64,000 nt of DNA, taken from positions 558,001 through 622,000 of the forward strand of contig NZ_PYOC01000001.1 in assembly GCF_003026215.1 (NCBI RefSeq), written 5' to 3'. A program made the position numbers and the translations under genes. Within the stretch, counting starts at the first letter, position 1. Every line of letters starts with the position of its first letter. Shown piece after piece: positions 17,351 through 25,519 of the stretch. Origin of the DNA: Photobacterium indicum (GTDB lineage: Bacteria > Pseudomonadota > Gammaproteobacteria > Enterobacterales > Vibrionaceae). The notes under the pieces are model-generated. The model did no database searches. It saw only the letters and a list, made by a program, of their open reading frames with translations, and was not told where the DNA came from.

Positions 17351-19609
17351 ATGAACCTAAAACTACTCGTGCCAGTTATTGCCGGTACACTTGTATTATC
17401 GAGTAGCGCTTTTGCGTTACAGGCTAGCGACAGCATGAACGCGGCTGAAATGGCATATAAAAAGCCGACGATTGAAAACTTATTGACGAACCCTGCATTT
17501 GAAAACAAAGGGTTGGGTTGGAGCTACTGGTTTGCAAATTTTAAAGATGATAACGCATATGTAGGCCGTTATCGGGGAAGAATCGCCACTGGTTCTAGCC
17601 ATAGTATTAGCCAAATGGTGGTTATTCCAGAAACGGGTTATTACGATTTATCTGCTTATATCATTAGCCCAAGCAACGATGCGATTCTATCTTTGACTAA
17701 TATGGCGAATGAGGTTTTGGTTCGCACCGAAATTAAAAAAAGCAAAAAGTACAAACGTACAGAACTTAAACATATTCCACTTGAACAAGGTGAGCAGTTA
17801 AACGTTTTCTTTACTGGTTCAGATAAAGGCAGTGTGAGTGTCGATAATGTCACGTTGAGTAAAAGTCCTAAGAATAAAGCCCCAGCGTTTAACCAAGTGA
17901 TTGGTTTCAATGTGACTAAACAATCTGGTTTAACTGCTATCAATAAAAACAGCAAAACCATTGAGTTTCATTTGCCATTTGGCAGTGATTTAGAAAATGT
18001 GCAGATAGGGGATATTACGGTTTCATCTGGTACTTCAGCATCGCTTCGCACTGGTGATGTCGTCGATTTTAGCCACCCCGTCACCATTACGTTGACTGAT
18101 GAAAAAGGCGGTATAGAGCAGTGGGTAGCAACTGCTGTTGAGAAAGAAAAAGAAGTGGTTGTAACATCTTCAAACCAAAAGCTTGAAACATCATTCGAGT
18201 GGGCGATTGATAAAACTCGCCAGTTCGTGATGACAGGTAAGCACGATTTGGTCAATCGAGATGAAAACAATAATGATGGCAGCGGAACCGCCGATTATAT
18301 CCCTTCTTACTGGGCTGGTTATTTTGATCGTACTGCATTTTACTCGCGCGATTTTCTTCATCAGGCTGCGGGCGCTAAGCTTGCAGGGCTGGATAATGAA
18401 AACTTTTCAATGTTCAAAACCTTTGCTCGCCATTCAACGGAATCAAGAAAATGGTACACCTTGTGGGCCGTTAACTTTGATGGTTCACCGCATACCATTG
18501 ACTATAAAGACGACGACTGGTTTGTGCGTGAAGTACCCGCTCAGTTCGAGTTTTTAGAAAAAGCCTACGAGCAGTATCAGTGGACGGGCGATAAACGTTA
18601 TATCGAAGATGAAGATCTTTGGCGTTTTTATACCAAGGTGTTAACTGATTATATTACCTTGCATGATTTGCAGGATCCTAACGGTATTGCCGAGGGTTAC
18701 GGTGGTATTTTCGAAGGCTCAGCGACTTATAATGAACGCGGGGAGTTTCCGATTGAAGCGGGTGATGGTATCGGTTCACAATATCAAGCGACAGTTGCCT
18801 ATGCGGCAATGCTTGAAGCGCGTGGTGACGACAGTGATGCTGAATTGTGGCAGGAAAAAGCTCAGAAACTCAAAGATTTTTTCAATCAAGATTGGAGCAT
18901 TGCCGATCCAGAGAAACCATTGGCTAACTACGTCAATATCGTTCAAAAAGACGGTTTACGTTTGAACGATTTTGGTAAGGAAAATAGCTGGTTTATGCCA
19001 ATGAAGCTGATTACCGAACCGGGCGAGCGCAATAACAATTATTTGGATTTTATCTCACAAAACCTAGGTGATGGTATTGGTACCACTCCAGAAGCCCCTA
19101 ACAATATTGAAGCTTATACCTATATTCCAGAAACATACTTCCCGTATAACCGCAATGAGGAAGCGTGGAAGTGGATGCAATACATCATGGATAAGAAAGA
19201 TTTGCCCCATGAACGTCCGACCCAAGGTACTAATGGTGATTATCCGGAAATTTCTTTTACCTTCATATCAAATACAGTTGAAGGGTTAATGGGTATTAAA
19301 CCGGATGCGGCAAACAATGCGGTTGTTACGGCTTCTCATCTAACAACGGATATTGATTGGCTGTCGGTCGATTACCTGCCAATGGGAGAGCATGAACTCA
19401 CCATACGTCATGATGGATTAACCAAAACTACACTCACTAATACATCAGAAAAAGCACTGAATTGGCAAGCATGGTTTTACGGTAACTATGAGATGCTAAA
19501 TGTCGATGGTGTATCGATGGCTGCTGAGCATAAATTCGTAAATGGTCAAACCGTGAGTTATGTAGAAGTCCCTGTTGGAAGCAATGTAACACGGGTTGTT
19601 GAACGTTAG
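17351..19609 (+). CDS. Secreted (alpha/alpha)-barrel glycosidase-like protein, family unassigned
   Basis: A 752-aa exported protein. A signal peptide (MNLKLLVPVIAGTLVLSSSAFA) leads into a beta-sandwich carbohydrate-binding-like region (about 35-180). A small beta module (about 185-275) follows, then a helical catalytic-type domain (about 280-640) with WAGYFDRTAFYSRDFLHQ, RKWYTLWAVNFDG, EAYTYIPETYFPYN and repeated helix-start motifs typical of six-hairpin glycosidases. Acidic residues in NRDENNNDGSG and EAGDGIG are candidates for catalysis or metal binding. I cannot name a GH family. It follows melAB on the same strand after a weak hairpin, which suggests it trims galactosyl oligosaccharides outside the cytoplasm to feed MelB. 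Confidence 0.65.
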   Translation: MNLKLLVPVIAGTLVLSSSAFALQASDSMNAAEMAYKKPTIENLLTNPAFENKGLGWSYWFANFKDDNAYVGRYRGRIATGSSHSISQMVVIPETGYYDLSAYIISPSNDAILSLTNMANEVLVRTEIKKSKKYKRTELKHIPLEQGEQLNVFFTGSDKGSVSVDNVTLSKSPKNKAPAFNQVIGFNVTKQSGLTAINKNSKTIEFHLPFGSDLENVQIGDITVSSGTSASLRTGDVVDFSHPVTITLTDEKGGIEQWVATAVEKEKEVVVTSSNQKLETSFEWAIDKTRQFVMTGKHDLVNRDENNNDGSGTADYIPSYWAGYFDRTAFYSRDFLHQAAGAKLAGLDNENFSMFKTFARHSTESRKWYTLWAVNFDGSPHTIDYKDDDWFVREVPAQFEFLEKAYEQYQWTGDKRYIEDEDLWRFYTKVLTDYITLHDLQDPNGIAEGYGGIFEGSATYNERGEFPIEAGDGIGSQYQATVAYAAMLEARGDDSDAELWQEKAQKLKDFFNQDWSIADPEKPLANYVNIVQKDGLRLNDFGKENSWFMPMKLITEPGERNNNYLDFISQNLGDGIGTTPEAPNNIEAYTYIPETYFPYNRNEEAWKWMQYIMDKKDLPHERPTQGTNGDYPEISFTFISNTVEGLMGIKPDAANNAVVTASHLTTDIDWLSVDYLPMGEHELTIRHDGLTKTTLTNTSEKALNWQAWFYGNYEMLNVDGVSMAAEHKFVNGQTVSYVEVPVGSNVTRVVER

Positions 19610-19620
19610 AAGAAACGCTT

Positions 19621-19712
19621 AGAGCACCCCCTTTAGATCTTTTGGAGAGGAGTCTGCTCTTTTTATACTGATTTCCCCCGATTATTGACACGTCATTGTC
19701 GGGGGCTTTTTT
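19621..19712 (+). terminator. Two terminators closing the mel cluster
   Basis: First, agagca / tgctct (19621-19660) followed by TTTTAT. Second, a stem starting cccccga (19675) and ending tcggggg (19699-19705) followed by CTTTTTT. They sit between the secreted glycosidase gene and the convergent histidine kinase gene, so the second may serve both strands. Confidence 0.75.
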
Positions 19713-19715
19713 AGC

Positions 19716-21032
19716 TTAATAAGAGGGAGGGAGCAAGAGACGTGCACGTAGCCCTGGATTATTATCGCTAAAAGCAAGTTTGCCGCCATGACAGGCAATG
19801 ACCGCTTCTACTAACGATAACCCCAGCCCAAAACCTTGATGTGTTCGGCTACGATCAACACGAAACATCGGTTCGCGAATACGTTCTTTATCCTTATCTG
19901 AAACCCCATAACCGTTGTCTGTTACAACTAATCCAAAGTTATCGACAATAACGATGATCTCTCCGCATTCGGGGGTATATTTGATCGCATTTTCAACTAA
20001 ATTATAAATAGCGCGAAATAGTAAACTAGGCTCTCCTTGTAAGTGATAGGGAGCATCTTGGCGCAGGTATAAATTTTGTTTTTTCTCATCTGAAATGGGC
20101 AGTAAAAACTCAATAACATCTTGGCTGATTTTACTTAGATCAACGTACTCTTTTTCTATATTTTGCTTACCACTATTCAAATTGGCGATTTCCAACATGC
20201 CGTTGAACATACCAAGTAAGATTTCAAGATCGTCGTGACAGGCTTCTAATTCATTTTGATGAGGGGAGTTATTGGTAACAAGCAAGCTTTCTAAACGTAG
20301 CTTCATACGTGCAATAGGGGTACGCAAATCATGCGCCATACCGACTGATAATGATTTTAGTGAGTTCTCTTTTTTCTCAACTTGCTCGATGAGGAAATTT
20401 AAGTGGATGGCTAAAATATCAAATTCATCATCATTACGGCTAACGGGAAGCTTTACCCCTTTTTCACCATAAATAACCCGATTCATCCCTTGGTTTACTC
20501 GGCTGAGTTTATTGAGTATTGAAACTGCAAATAATGTTGCCCCTGCTAGCATTAAAATAACCGGTATAGCGATACCTGTAAGCAACATAGGGGTGACGGT
20601 ATCGCGGTATTCTTGTAATAACTCGGGATTAATACCAATCACCAATTGTTCTTTATTGGGTAATAGAATAATACTTTCGGGTTGAGTAACATTTTGTACG
20701 CTGACGGTATTGCCTGCTAGTGCAGCAGGGTACGAGCTATTTGTCGCTTGATACGAGGCACTGCTAATACGATAGGTAAATGCGTTATTTTGTTTACTTC
20801 TGTTTGCGACAGATTGGCGGATGTTTTCAATATTGCCAGTGTCGGCCAGCATTGAGAAAGTACTCGTTTCACTATTAAGTTCACGTTTTAGCTGTTTATG
20901 GTAAAACGTTTCAGAACTCACGAAGACTTGGTGAACAAATAACATAAAAATCATTGCCACACAGGCAATGAAGTATAACAATACTTTGAATATTGAAGAG
21001 CGTGAAAGGTTATCAGGACCTGCGAAGGACAT
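19716..21032 (-). CDS. Two-component sensor histidine kinase
   Basis: A 438-aa inner-membrane sensor. A first transmembrane segment (about 15-38), a periplasmic sensor loop of roughly 120 residues, a second segment (about 160-182) and a HAMP-like linker precede the H-box VGMAHDLRTPIARMKLRLES with the phospho-accepting His. N (NLVENAIKYTPE), G1 (VTDNGYGV) and G2 (GFGLGLSLVEA) boxes are intact. ATG 21032 has GAGG at good spacing, so I prefer it to the GTG 9 nt upstream. It overlaps the response regulator gene by 20 nt, implying translational coupling. The signal is unknown; the kinase core is of the QseC/PmrB type. Confidence 0.92.
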   Translation of the reverse strand: MSFAGPDNLSRSSIFKVLLYFIACVAMIFMLFVHQVFVSSETFYHKQLKRELNSETSTFSMLADTGNIENIRQSVANRSKQNNAFTYRISSASYQATNSSYPAALAGNTVSVQNVTQPESIILLPNKEQLVIGINPELLQEYRDTVTPMLLTGIAIPVILMLAGATLFAVSILNKLSRVNQGMNRVIYGEKGVKLPVSRNDDEFDILAIHLNFLIEQVEKKENSLKSLSVGMAHDLRTPIARMKLRLESLLVTNNSPHQNELEACHDDLEILLGMFNGMLEIANLNSGKQNIEKEYVDLSKISQDVIEFLLPISDEKKQNLYLRQDAPYHLQGEPSLLFRAIYNLVENAIKYTPECGEIIVIVDNFGLVVTDNGYGVSDKDKERIREPMFRVDRSRTHQGFGLGLSLVEAVIACHGGKLAFSDNNPGLRARLLLPPSY

Positions 21033-21690
21033 AGCCTGCACCTCGGATTGTATGGATTAAACCTAACTCACCATTTTCTTCTAATTTTTTACGCAGGTTT
21101 GCAATATGTACATCAATCACATTGGTTTTAGGGTCAAAGTGATAACTCCACACTGATTCAAATAAGCTCATTCTAGAGACAACATTTTCAGCGTGTTCCA
21201 TTAAGTATTGCAGTAATAAAAACTCTTTCTGTTGTAGATTAAGTAAACGTTCACCTCGCCATACTCGGTGTGATTTCATGTCTAATCGTAGATCATCGTA
21301 GATATATTCAGTTACGACTTTTGTTGAAGAGTAGTGGCGTTTTACTAATATTTGAGCACGAGCAATTAACTCTGCTAAGGCAAAAGGTTTAGTTAAGTAG
21401 TCATCGCTACCCGCTGTTAAACCAGTTACGCGATCTTCCACGCTATCCATTGCACTGAGGATCAATATAGGTGTTTGATTTTCAGTTGCTCTTATAGCAG
21501 CCAAGACCTTTATACCATCTAAAATAGGCAGCATTCGGTCTAAAATGATCAGTTGATATTCGCAACTGGTCGCCATCATTAAGCCTTTATGACCGTCGTC
21601 TGCCTCGTCAACGACAAAGCCATGCTCACGTAATCCTTTCGCGATAAATTCACGTGTGGTCAGATCATCTTCGATAACCAGTATTTTCAT
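21013..21690 (-). CDS. OmpR-family response regulator
   Basis: A 225-aa DNA-binding response regulator. The receiver domain has the acidic pair (VIEDD), the phospho-accepting Asp in LIILDRMLPILDG, the switch Ser in LSAMDS and the Lys in YLTKPFA. The C-terminal winged helix contains NLQQKEFLLLQYLMEH, a SYHFDPKTNVIDVHIANLRKK recognition region and IHTIRGAGYVL. It is paired with the overlapping sensor kinase. Targets are not evident, though nearby transport and hydrolase genes are possible. Confidence 0.94.
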   Translation of the reverse strand: MKILVIEDDLTTREFIAKGLREHGFVVDEADDGHKGLMMATSCEYQLIILDRMLPILDGIKVLAAIRATENQTPILILSAMDSVEDRVTGLTAGSDDYLTKPFALAELIARAQILVKRHYSSTKVVTEYIYDDLRLDMKSHRVWRGERLLNLQQKEFLLLQYLMEHAENVVSRMSLFESVWSYHFDPKTNVIDVHIANLRKKLEENGELGLIHTIRGAGYVLRRS

Positions 21691-21758
21691 TTGATACCTA
21701 ATTTTAATGCTAAATGCTTGGTGATGGTATGTCGCATCGTTTTGTCGCCATTATAGAT

Positions 21759-21828
21759 GCATATACCCAAGACACCTAAAAATGCAGGGCTCTCGATGAA
21801 CGAGCATCTTGAAGTGGCTTGGGTATAT
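21759..21828. repeat. Full copy of the TATACCCAAG dispersed repeat
   Basis: A 70-bp element framed by inverted tatacccaag (21760-21769) and cttgggtata (21818-21827). The right side continues inward as CCACTTCAAGATGC on the minus strand. Partial copies or related ends occur at 2681, 4335, 23321, 27164 and 32474 in this window. I recognise the sequence type from Vibrio and Photobacterium intergenic DNA. Confidence 0.7.
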
Positions 21829-21857
21829 AAAAAACGGCCTACCAAGGGCAGGCCGTT
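21829..21857 (-). terminator. Terminator of the nagE-type gene
   Basis: On the minus strand an 8-bp stem (aacggcct / aggccgtt) with a 9-nt loop is followed by TTTTTTATA. It is placed 45 bp after the EIICB stop codon. Confidence 0.85.
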
Positions 21858-21901
21858 AAGCAACTCTAGGGGGTAAAGTTACTATTTCTTTAATATGTTG
21901 C

Positions 21902-23260
21902 TTATAGTGATTTCATTTGTGTCGCTATCGACTCAGCCTGTGGGCCTAAGATAACTTGTAGGTTAGCAGACCCAACATTAACCACACCTTTCGCACCTAA
22001 GGTTTTTAGCTTGTCATCATCAATAATGCTGCGGTCAACAATGCCTAAGCGTAAGCGAGTGATACATGAAGAAATGTCGGTCAGATTATCTTTACCACCT
22101 AGTGCTGCTAGGTATTCTTTTGCAAGGTCACCCGCATCAACTTCTTTGTTGTCTGTTTTAGGTGCATCTTCACGACCCGGCGTTTTTAAGTTGAATGCAC
22201 GAATAACAGTGACAAAAGTAACGAAGTAAACAACACCTAAGCCAAGGCCTAATGGAATAACCATCCAAGCATTTTTAGCTGCTGGGGCATTAAAGTTGAT
22301 TAAGTAATCAATTAAACCAGAAGAGAAACTAAAGGCTAAGTGAATATCTAACATCGATGCTAATACTAAGCTCACGCCCATTAAGATTGCGTGAACTAAA
22401 TACAGTGCAGGTGCTAGGAACATGAACATGAATTCGATAGGTTCAGTAATACCGGTTAAGAATGCTGTAAACGCAACACTTAATAGCATACCGCCAACAC
22501 GCGCTTTATTTTCTTTCTTGGCTGTTACATAGAAAGCTGCAGCCGCTGCAGGTAGGCCGAACATGATTACAGGGAAGAAACCACCAAGAATTAATCCTGC
22601 GTTTGGATCGCCAGCCATAAAGCGAGCAATTTCACCTGTCGCACCGTTGTATTCACCAAAGACGAACCACACCATGGTGTTCAAAATGTGATGAAGTCCA
22701 ATAGGAATTAGTAAGCGGTTAGCAACACCATAAGCAAACTCACCTGGTGTACCACTGCTTAAAATCCAATGACCAAGGTCGTTGATCACAGATTGGATTG
22801 GTGGCCAAATAACAGAAAAACCATACGCTAAAATTAATGCCGCAAGACCCGTAATAATAGGTACGAATCGCTTACCAGCGAAGAAACCAAGGAACTCTGG
22901 TAATTTGATAGCGTGGAAACGGTTATACAGGTGACCTGCAGTCAAACCGATAACGATACCGCCAGCAACCCCAGGGTCGACATTAGGGTTTAGCGAGCCG
23001 ATAGCGGCGGTCATAATGAAGTAACCCACACAGGCTGCAATTGCAGCAGCTGCCGAATTATCTTTTGAAAAGCCACCTGCAACCCCCATTGCAAATAACA
23101 GTGCTAAGTTGGTAAATATCGCTTGTCCGCCAGCAGCTATAAAAGGAATGTCTAATAAGTCTGGTTGACCAAAGCGTAACAACATACCAGCAACCGGTAG
23201 TACTGCAATTGGGAACATCAATGCATTACCAAGCTTCTGGAAATAACCAAGTATGTTCAT
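21902..23260 (-). CDS. nagE: PTS EIICB, N-acetylglucosamine/glucose type, no EIIA domain
   Basis: Sugar permease that phosphorylates its substrate during uptake. The 452-aa protein begins MNILGYFQKLGNALMFPIAVLPVAGMLL and follows NagE closely (RFGQPDLL, KRFVPI, RLLIPIGLHHILNT, GITEPIEFMFMFLAPALY). The EIIB domain near the C-terminus has the phospho-Cys in ISSCITRLRL. E. coli NagE carries a fused EIIA that is missing here, so phosphate should come from a separate EIIA such as Crr. ATG 23260 is preceded by GGAGAGGG, so I prefer it to the ATG 12 nt upstream. Specificity for GlcNAc rather than glucose is by resemblance and not certain. Confidence 0.88.
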   Translation of the reverse strand: MNILGYFQKLGNALMFPIAVLPVAGMLLRFGQPDLLDIPFIAAGGQAIFTNLALLFAMGVAGGFSKDNSAAAAIAACVGYFIMTAAIGSLNPNVDPGVAGGIVIGLTAGHLYNRFHAIKLPEFLGFFAGKRFVPIITGLAALILAYGFSVIWPPIQSVINDLGHWILSSGTPGEFAYGVANRLLIPIGLHHILNTMVWFVFGEYNGATGEIARFMAGDPNAGLILGGFFPVIMFGLPAAAAAFYVTAKKENKARVGGMLLSVAFTAFLTGITEPIEFMFMFLAPALYLVHAILMGVSLVLASMLDIHLAFSFSSGLIDYLINFNAPAAKNAWMVIPLGLGLGVVYFVTFVTVIRAFNLKTPGREDAPKTDNKEVDAGDLAKEYLAALGGKDNLTDISSCITRLRLGIVDRSIIDDDKLKTLGAKGVVNVGSANLQVILGPQAESIATQMKSL

Positions 23261-23320
23261 TTCCCTCTCCATATCGTCTAATTAAAAAATGACGACAACA
23301 ATTGTGTTGTCGAAAAACAT

Positions 23321-23332
23321 AACTTGGGTATA
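23321..23332. repeat. Fragment of the dispersed TATACCCAAG repeat
   Basis: AACTTGGGTATA, one end of the repeat type seen in full at 21759-21828, lies 61 bp upstream of the nagE start. Confidence 0.45.
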
Positions 23333-23368
23333 ACGATACAGGTAAGCATCTAAAGTAAGATTTATCGG

Positions 23369-23390
23369 AACATTAAGGATCCTTAATGTT
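23369..23390. promoter_or_regulatory. Perfect 22-bp palindrome upstream of nagE
   Basis: The half-site aacattaagga is followed immediately by its exact reverse complement, with no spacer. It lies 109 bp upstream of the nagE start and 261 bp upstream of the GH36 start. A dyad this exact in a promoter region suggests a dimeric repressor site; the protein is unknown. Confidence 0.55.
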
Positions 23391-23412
23391 TCGGCGTAAA
23401 TGGCATTTTCAG

Positions 23413-23428
23413 TGTGATTTCAATCACA
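23413..23428. promoter_or_regulatory. CRP-cAMP binding site between nagE and the GH36 gene
   Basis: TGTGATTTCAATCACA matches the CRP core TGTGA-N6-TCACA exactly, with one more matching base on each side. It lies 153 bp upstream of nagE and 223 bp upstream of the alpha-galactosidase gene, so it may control either or both. Confidence 0.8.
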
Positions 23429-23650
23429 CAAATGGAAAGATAATAATTTGCGCGAATTATTTGCTATTTTTCGTGGTTTATCGAATCGCGTATTCGTTCG
23501 CTTTATCACGTCATGATTCTACAAGATTTGTTCATTTTCTATTCTGTTAAAATCATACGCTACAAAGCGTGCTATTCAGCACGGTTTGTAGTGCCATGGT
23601 TGATCTACTCTGCTGCCAGATTTCTTAATTGTGAATAAGATAGAAATATT

Positions 23651-25402
23651 ATGCAGCCAGTGATTTTTCCATGTGGTATTCAAGCCTTGCCAGTGTCTGC
23701 TGAGGTGAGTTGTTCATTTGTCGGTAATGAATTATTCCCTCAGTTTATTGCAACAGACAATTCGGTATCGTTCTGTGATGAACAATATGCGATGTTGGAA
23801 TTTTTATTACCCATAAACCCTGACACGCAAGTGATGGGTGATGGCTTTCAAATGTTGGCACAAACAGCGGGCACGTTGAATCATCCTATTGATGTTGGAC
23901 GCTGCCCTGATAATAACGAAAGCTATCGGATTTATTCATCGAATGCCTCAAAGCGCTATTACAACTACTTAGTGATTGAGTCCCCTTATTCGGAATTTAC
24001 GCTATTTGGCTTTACATCGTGTCATCGTTTTTCTGGTTATTTTGAATATAACAATGGGGTGATTAAAGCTTATATTGATGGCGAAAGTGTGGCGATTCTT
24101 ACGCAATCTTATCGAGAGAAAAGCACGCTAGAATCGATCACTGTGCTGCAGGGCAATGATATTAATGTTTTATACCAGCAATTTTCGGCATTAATTGAAG
24201 CAAACCATCCTGCACGTTTAGGGGTTAGCCAAAAAGCACCTGTTGGGTGGTGTTCGTGGTACGCCTATTATGCAGGCGTGTCTGAGCAGAACATTCATCA
24301 AAATGTTGATCAAATGCATGGTGAGCTTGAAGCGCTTGAGTGGGTTTTACTTGATGACGGCTATCAAGAATTTATGGGGGATTGGTTAACACCGTCAGAT
24401 CGTTTTGCTGGTGGTGTTAAACATTTAATCCAGCAAATCAAAGCCAAAGGAAAGAAGCCAGCCATTTGGATGGCACCTTTTATCGCTCAACCGGAATCTA
24501 AAGTGTTCAATGATCACCCTGATTGGTTTGTTAGAAATGAACAGGGTGAGTTGCTAAAAGCGGAAGACATTACTTACGGTGGCTGGCGTTGTACACCTTG
24601 GTATATTTTGGATACTAGCCACCCTGACGTACAGCAACATTTAATCCATGTTGTGCGTACTATGCGTGAAGAGTGGGGTGTTGAACTTTTTAAGTTGGAT
24701 GCTAACTATTGGGGTACATTGAAAGGATCACGTTATAAGCAGGGTGTAACGGGGGTTCAGGCTTACCGAATGGGAATGGAAGCGATTGCCAAAGGTGCTG
24801 GCGATGCTTGGCTATTAGGGTGTAATGCTCCTATGTGGCCGTCGCTCGGATTAGTTGATGCAATGCGAGTGTCTGATGATGTAGAGCGTCAGCCACACCG
24901 TTTTGAACAAATTGCAAAAGAAACCTTTAGCCGCGCTTGGCAGCATCAACGCTTATGGCAAATTGACCCTGATTGCGCAACGTTGATCTCGATAGAAGGG
25001 CAGGCAACATCAAGTGAAAACTACCATTTTCATCGTGATGTGTTATTGGCTTGTGGTGGCTTATTGTTATCGGGCGATCCGCTTTATCATCTTGATGATT
25101 TTGCTCGAAATACGCTATCAGCATTGATTGAAAGACAGAATGTTACGCAATCATCGGCTGTTTTTGATGATCTATTAATGCAGCATGCAGAACTTGAGTA
25201 TGGTGAAAGCGATAAATTACACGTGCTGTTTAATTTTAGTGGTGATGAAAAGCGCACAGTCATTTTAGAAAGCCAGATTGAAGGCGAATGGTGTGACTAC
25301 TGGACGGGTGAACAAGTCTCTTTAGCAATGAATACTCAATGTAGGGTTGAGCTCAGTGCAGGGTTAATAAGTCACGCTGTTTTATTCAAAGCAAAGCGCT
25401 AA
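23651..25402 (+). CDS. Alpha-galactosidase, GH36
   Basis: Cytoplasmic enzyme hydrolysing alpha-1,6-galactosides such as melibiose and raffinose, 583 aa with no signal peptide. An N-terminal beta-sandwich precedes a TIM barrel with GWCSWYAYYAGV, WVLLDDGYQ, KPAIWMAPF, the nucleophile D350 in LFKLDANYWG and the acid/base aspartate in VSDDVERQP (D409 or D410). A C-terminal beta domain ends the protein. It is a second, mechanistically different alpha-galactosidase beside GH4 melA. ATG 23651 has a weak ribosome site. A strong terminator follows, so it is a single-gene transcript, probably under CRP control. Confidence 0.92.
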   Translation: MQPVIFPCGIQALPVSAEVSCSFVGNELFPQFIATDNSVSFCDEQYAMLEFLLPINPDTQVMGDGFQMLAQTAGTLNHPIDVGRCPDNNESYRIYSSNASKRYYNYLVIESPYSEFTLFGFTSCHRFSGYFEYNNGVIKAYIDGESVAILTQSYREKSTLESITVLQGNDINVLYQQFSALIEANHPARLGVSQKAPVGWCSWYAYYAGVSEQNIHQNVDQMHGELEALEWVLLDDGYQEFMGDWLTPSDRFAGGVKHLIQQIKAKGKKPAIWMAPFIAQPESKVFNDHPDWFVRNEQGELLKAEDITYGGWRCTPWYILDTSHPDVQQHLIHVVRTMREEWGVELFKLDANYWGTLKGSRYKQGVTGVQAYRMGMEAIAKGAGDAWLLGCNAPMWPSLGLVDAMRVSDDVERQPHRFEQIAKETFSRAWQHQRLWQIDPDCATLISIEGQATSSENYHFHRDVLLACGGLLLSGDPLYHLDDFARNTLSALIERQNVTQSSAVFDDLLMQHAELEYGESDKLHVLFNFSGDEKRTVILESQIEGEWCDYWTGEQVSLAMNTQCRVELSAGLISHAVLFKAKR

Positions 25403-25453
25403 ACGTATTTTCTATTCGAGCTATTCGTAAAAGCTTGTGATGGACAAGCGTGT

Positions 25454-25510
25454 AAAATGGATTCTTATGTACTCGTTATTAAAAGAGATAAAAATAGAAT
25501 CCATTTTTTT
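25454..25510 (+). terminator. Terminator after the GH36 gene
   Basis: A 12-bp perfect stem (aaaatggattct / agaatccatttt) followed by further T. It lies 52 bp past the stop codon and just before the convergent cyclase gene, so it may work on both strands. Confidence 0.85.
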
Positions 25511-25519
25511 GAGCGTAAT

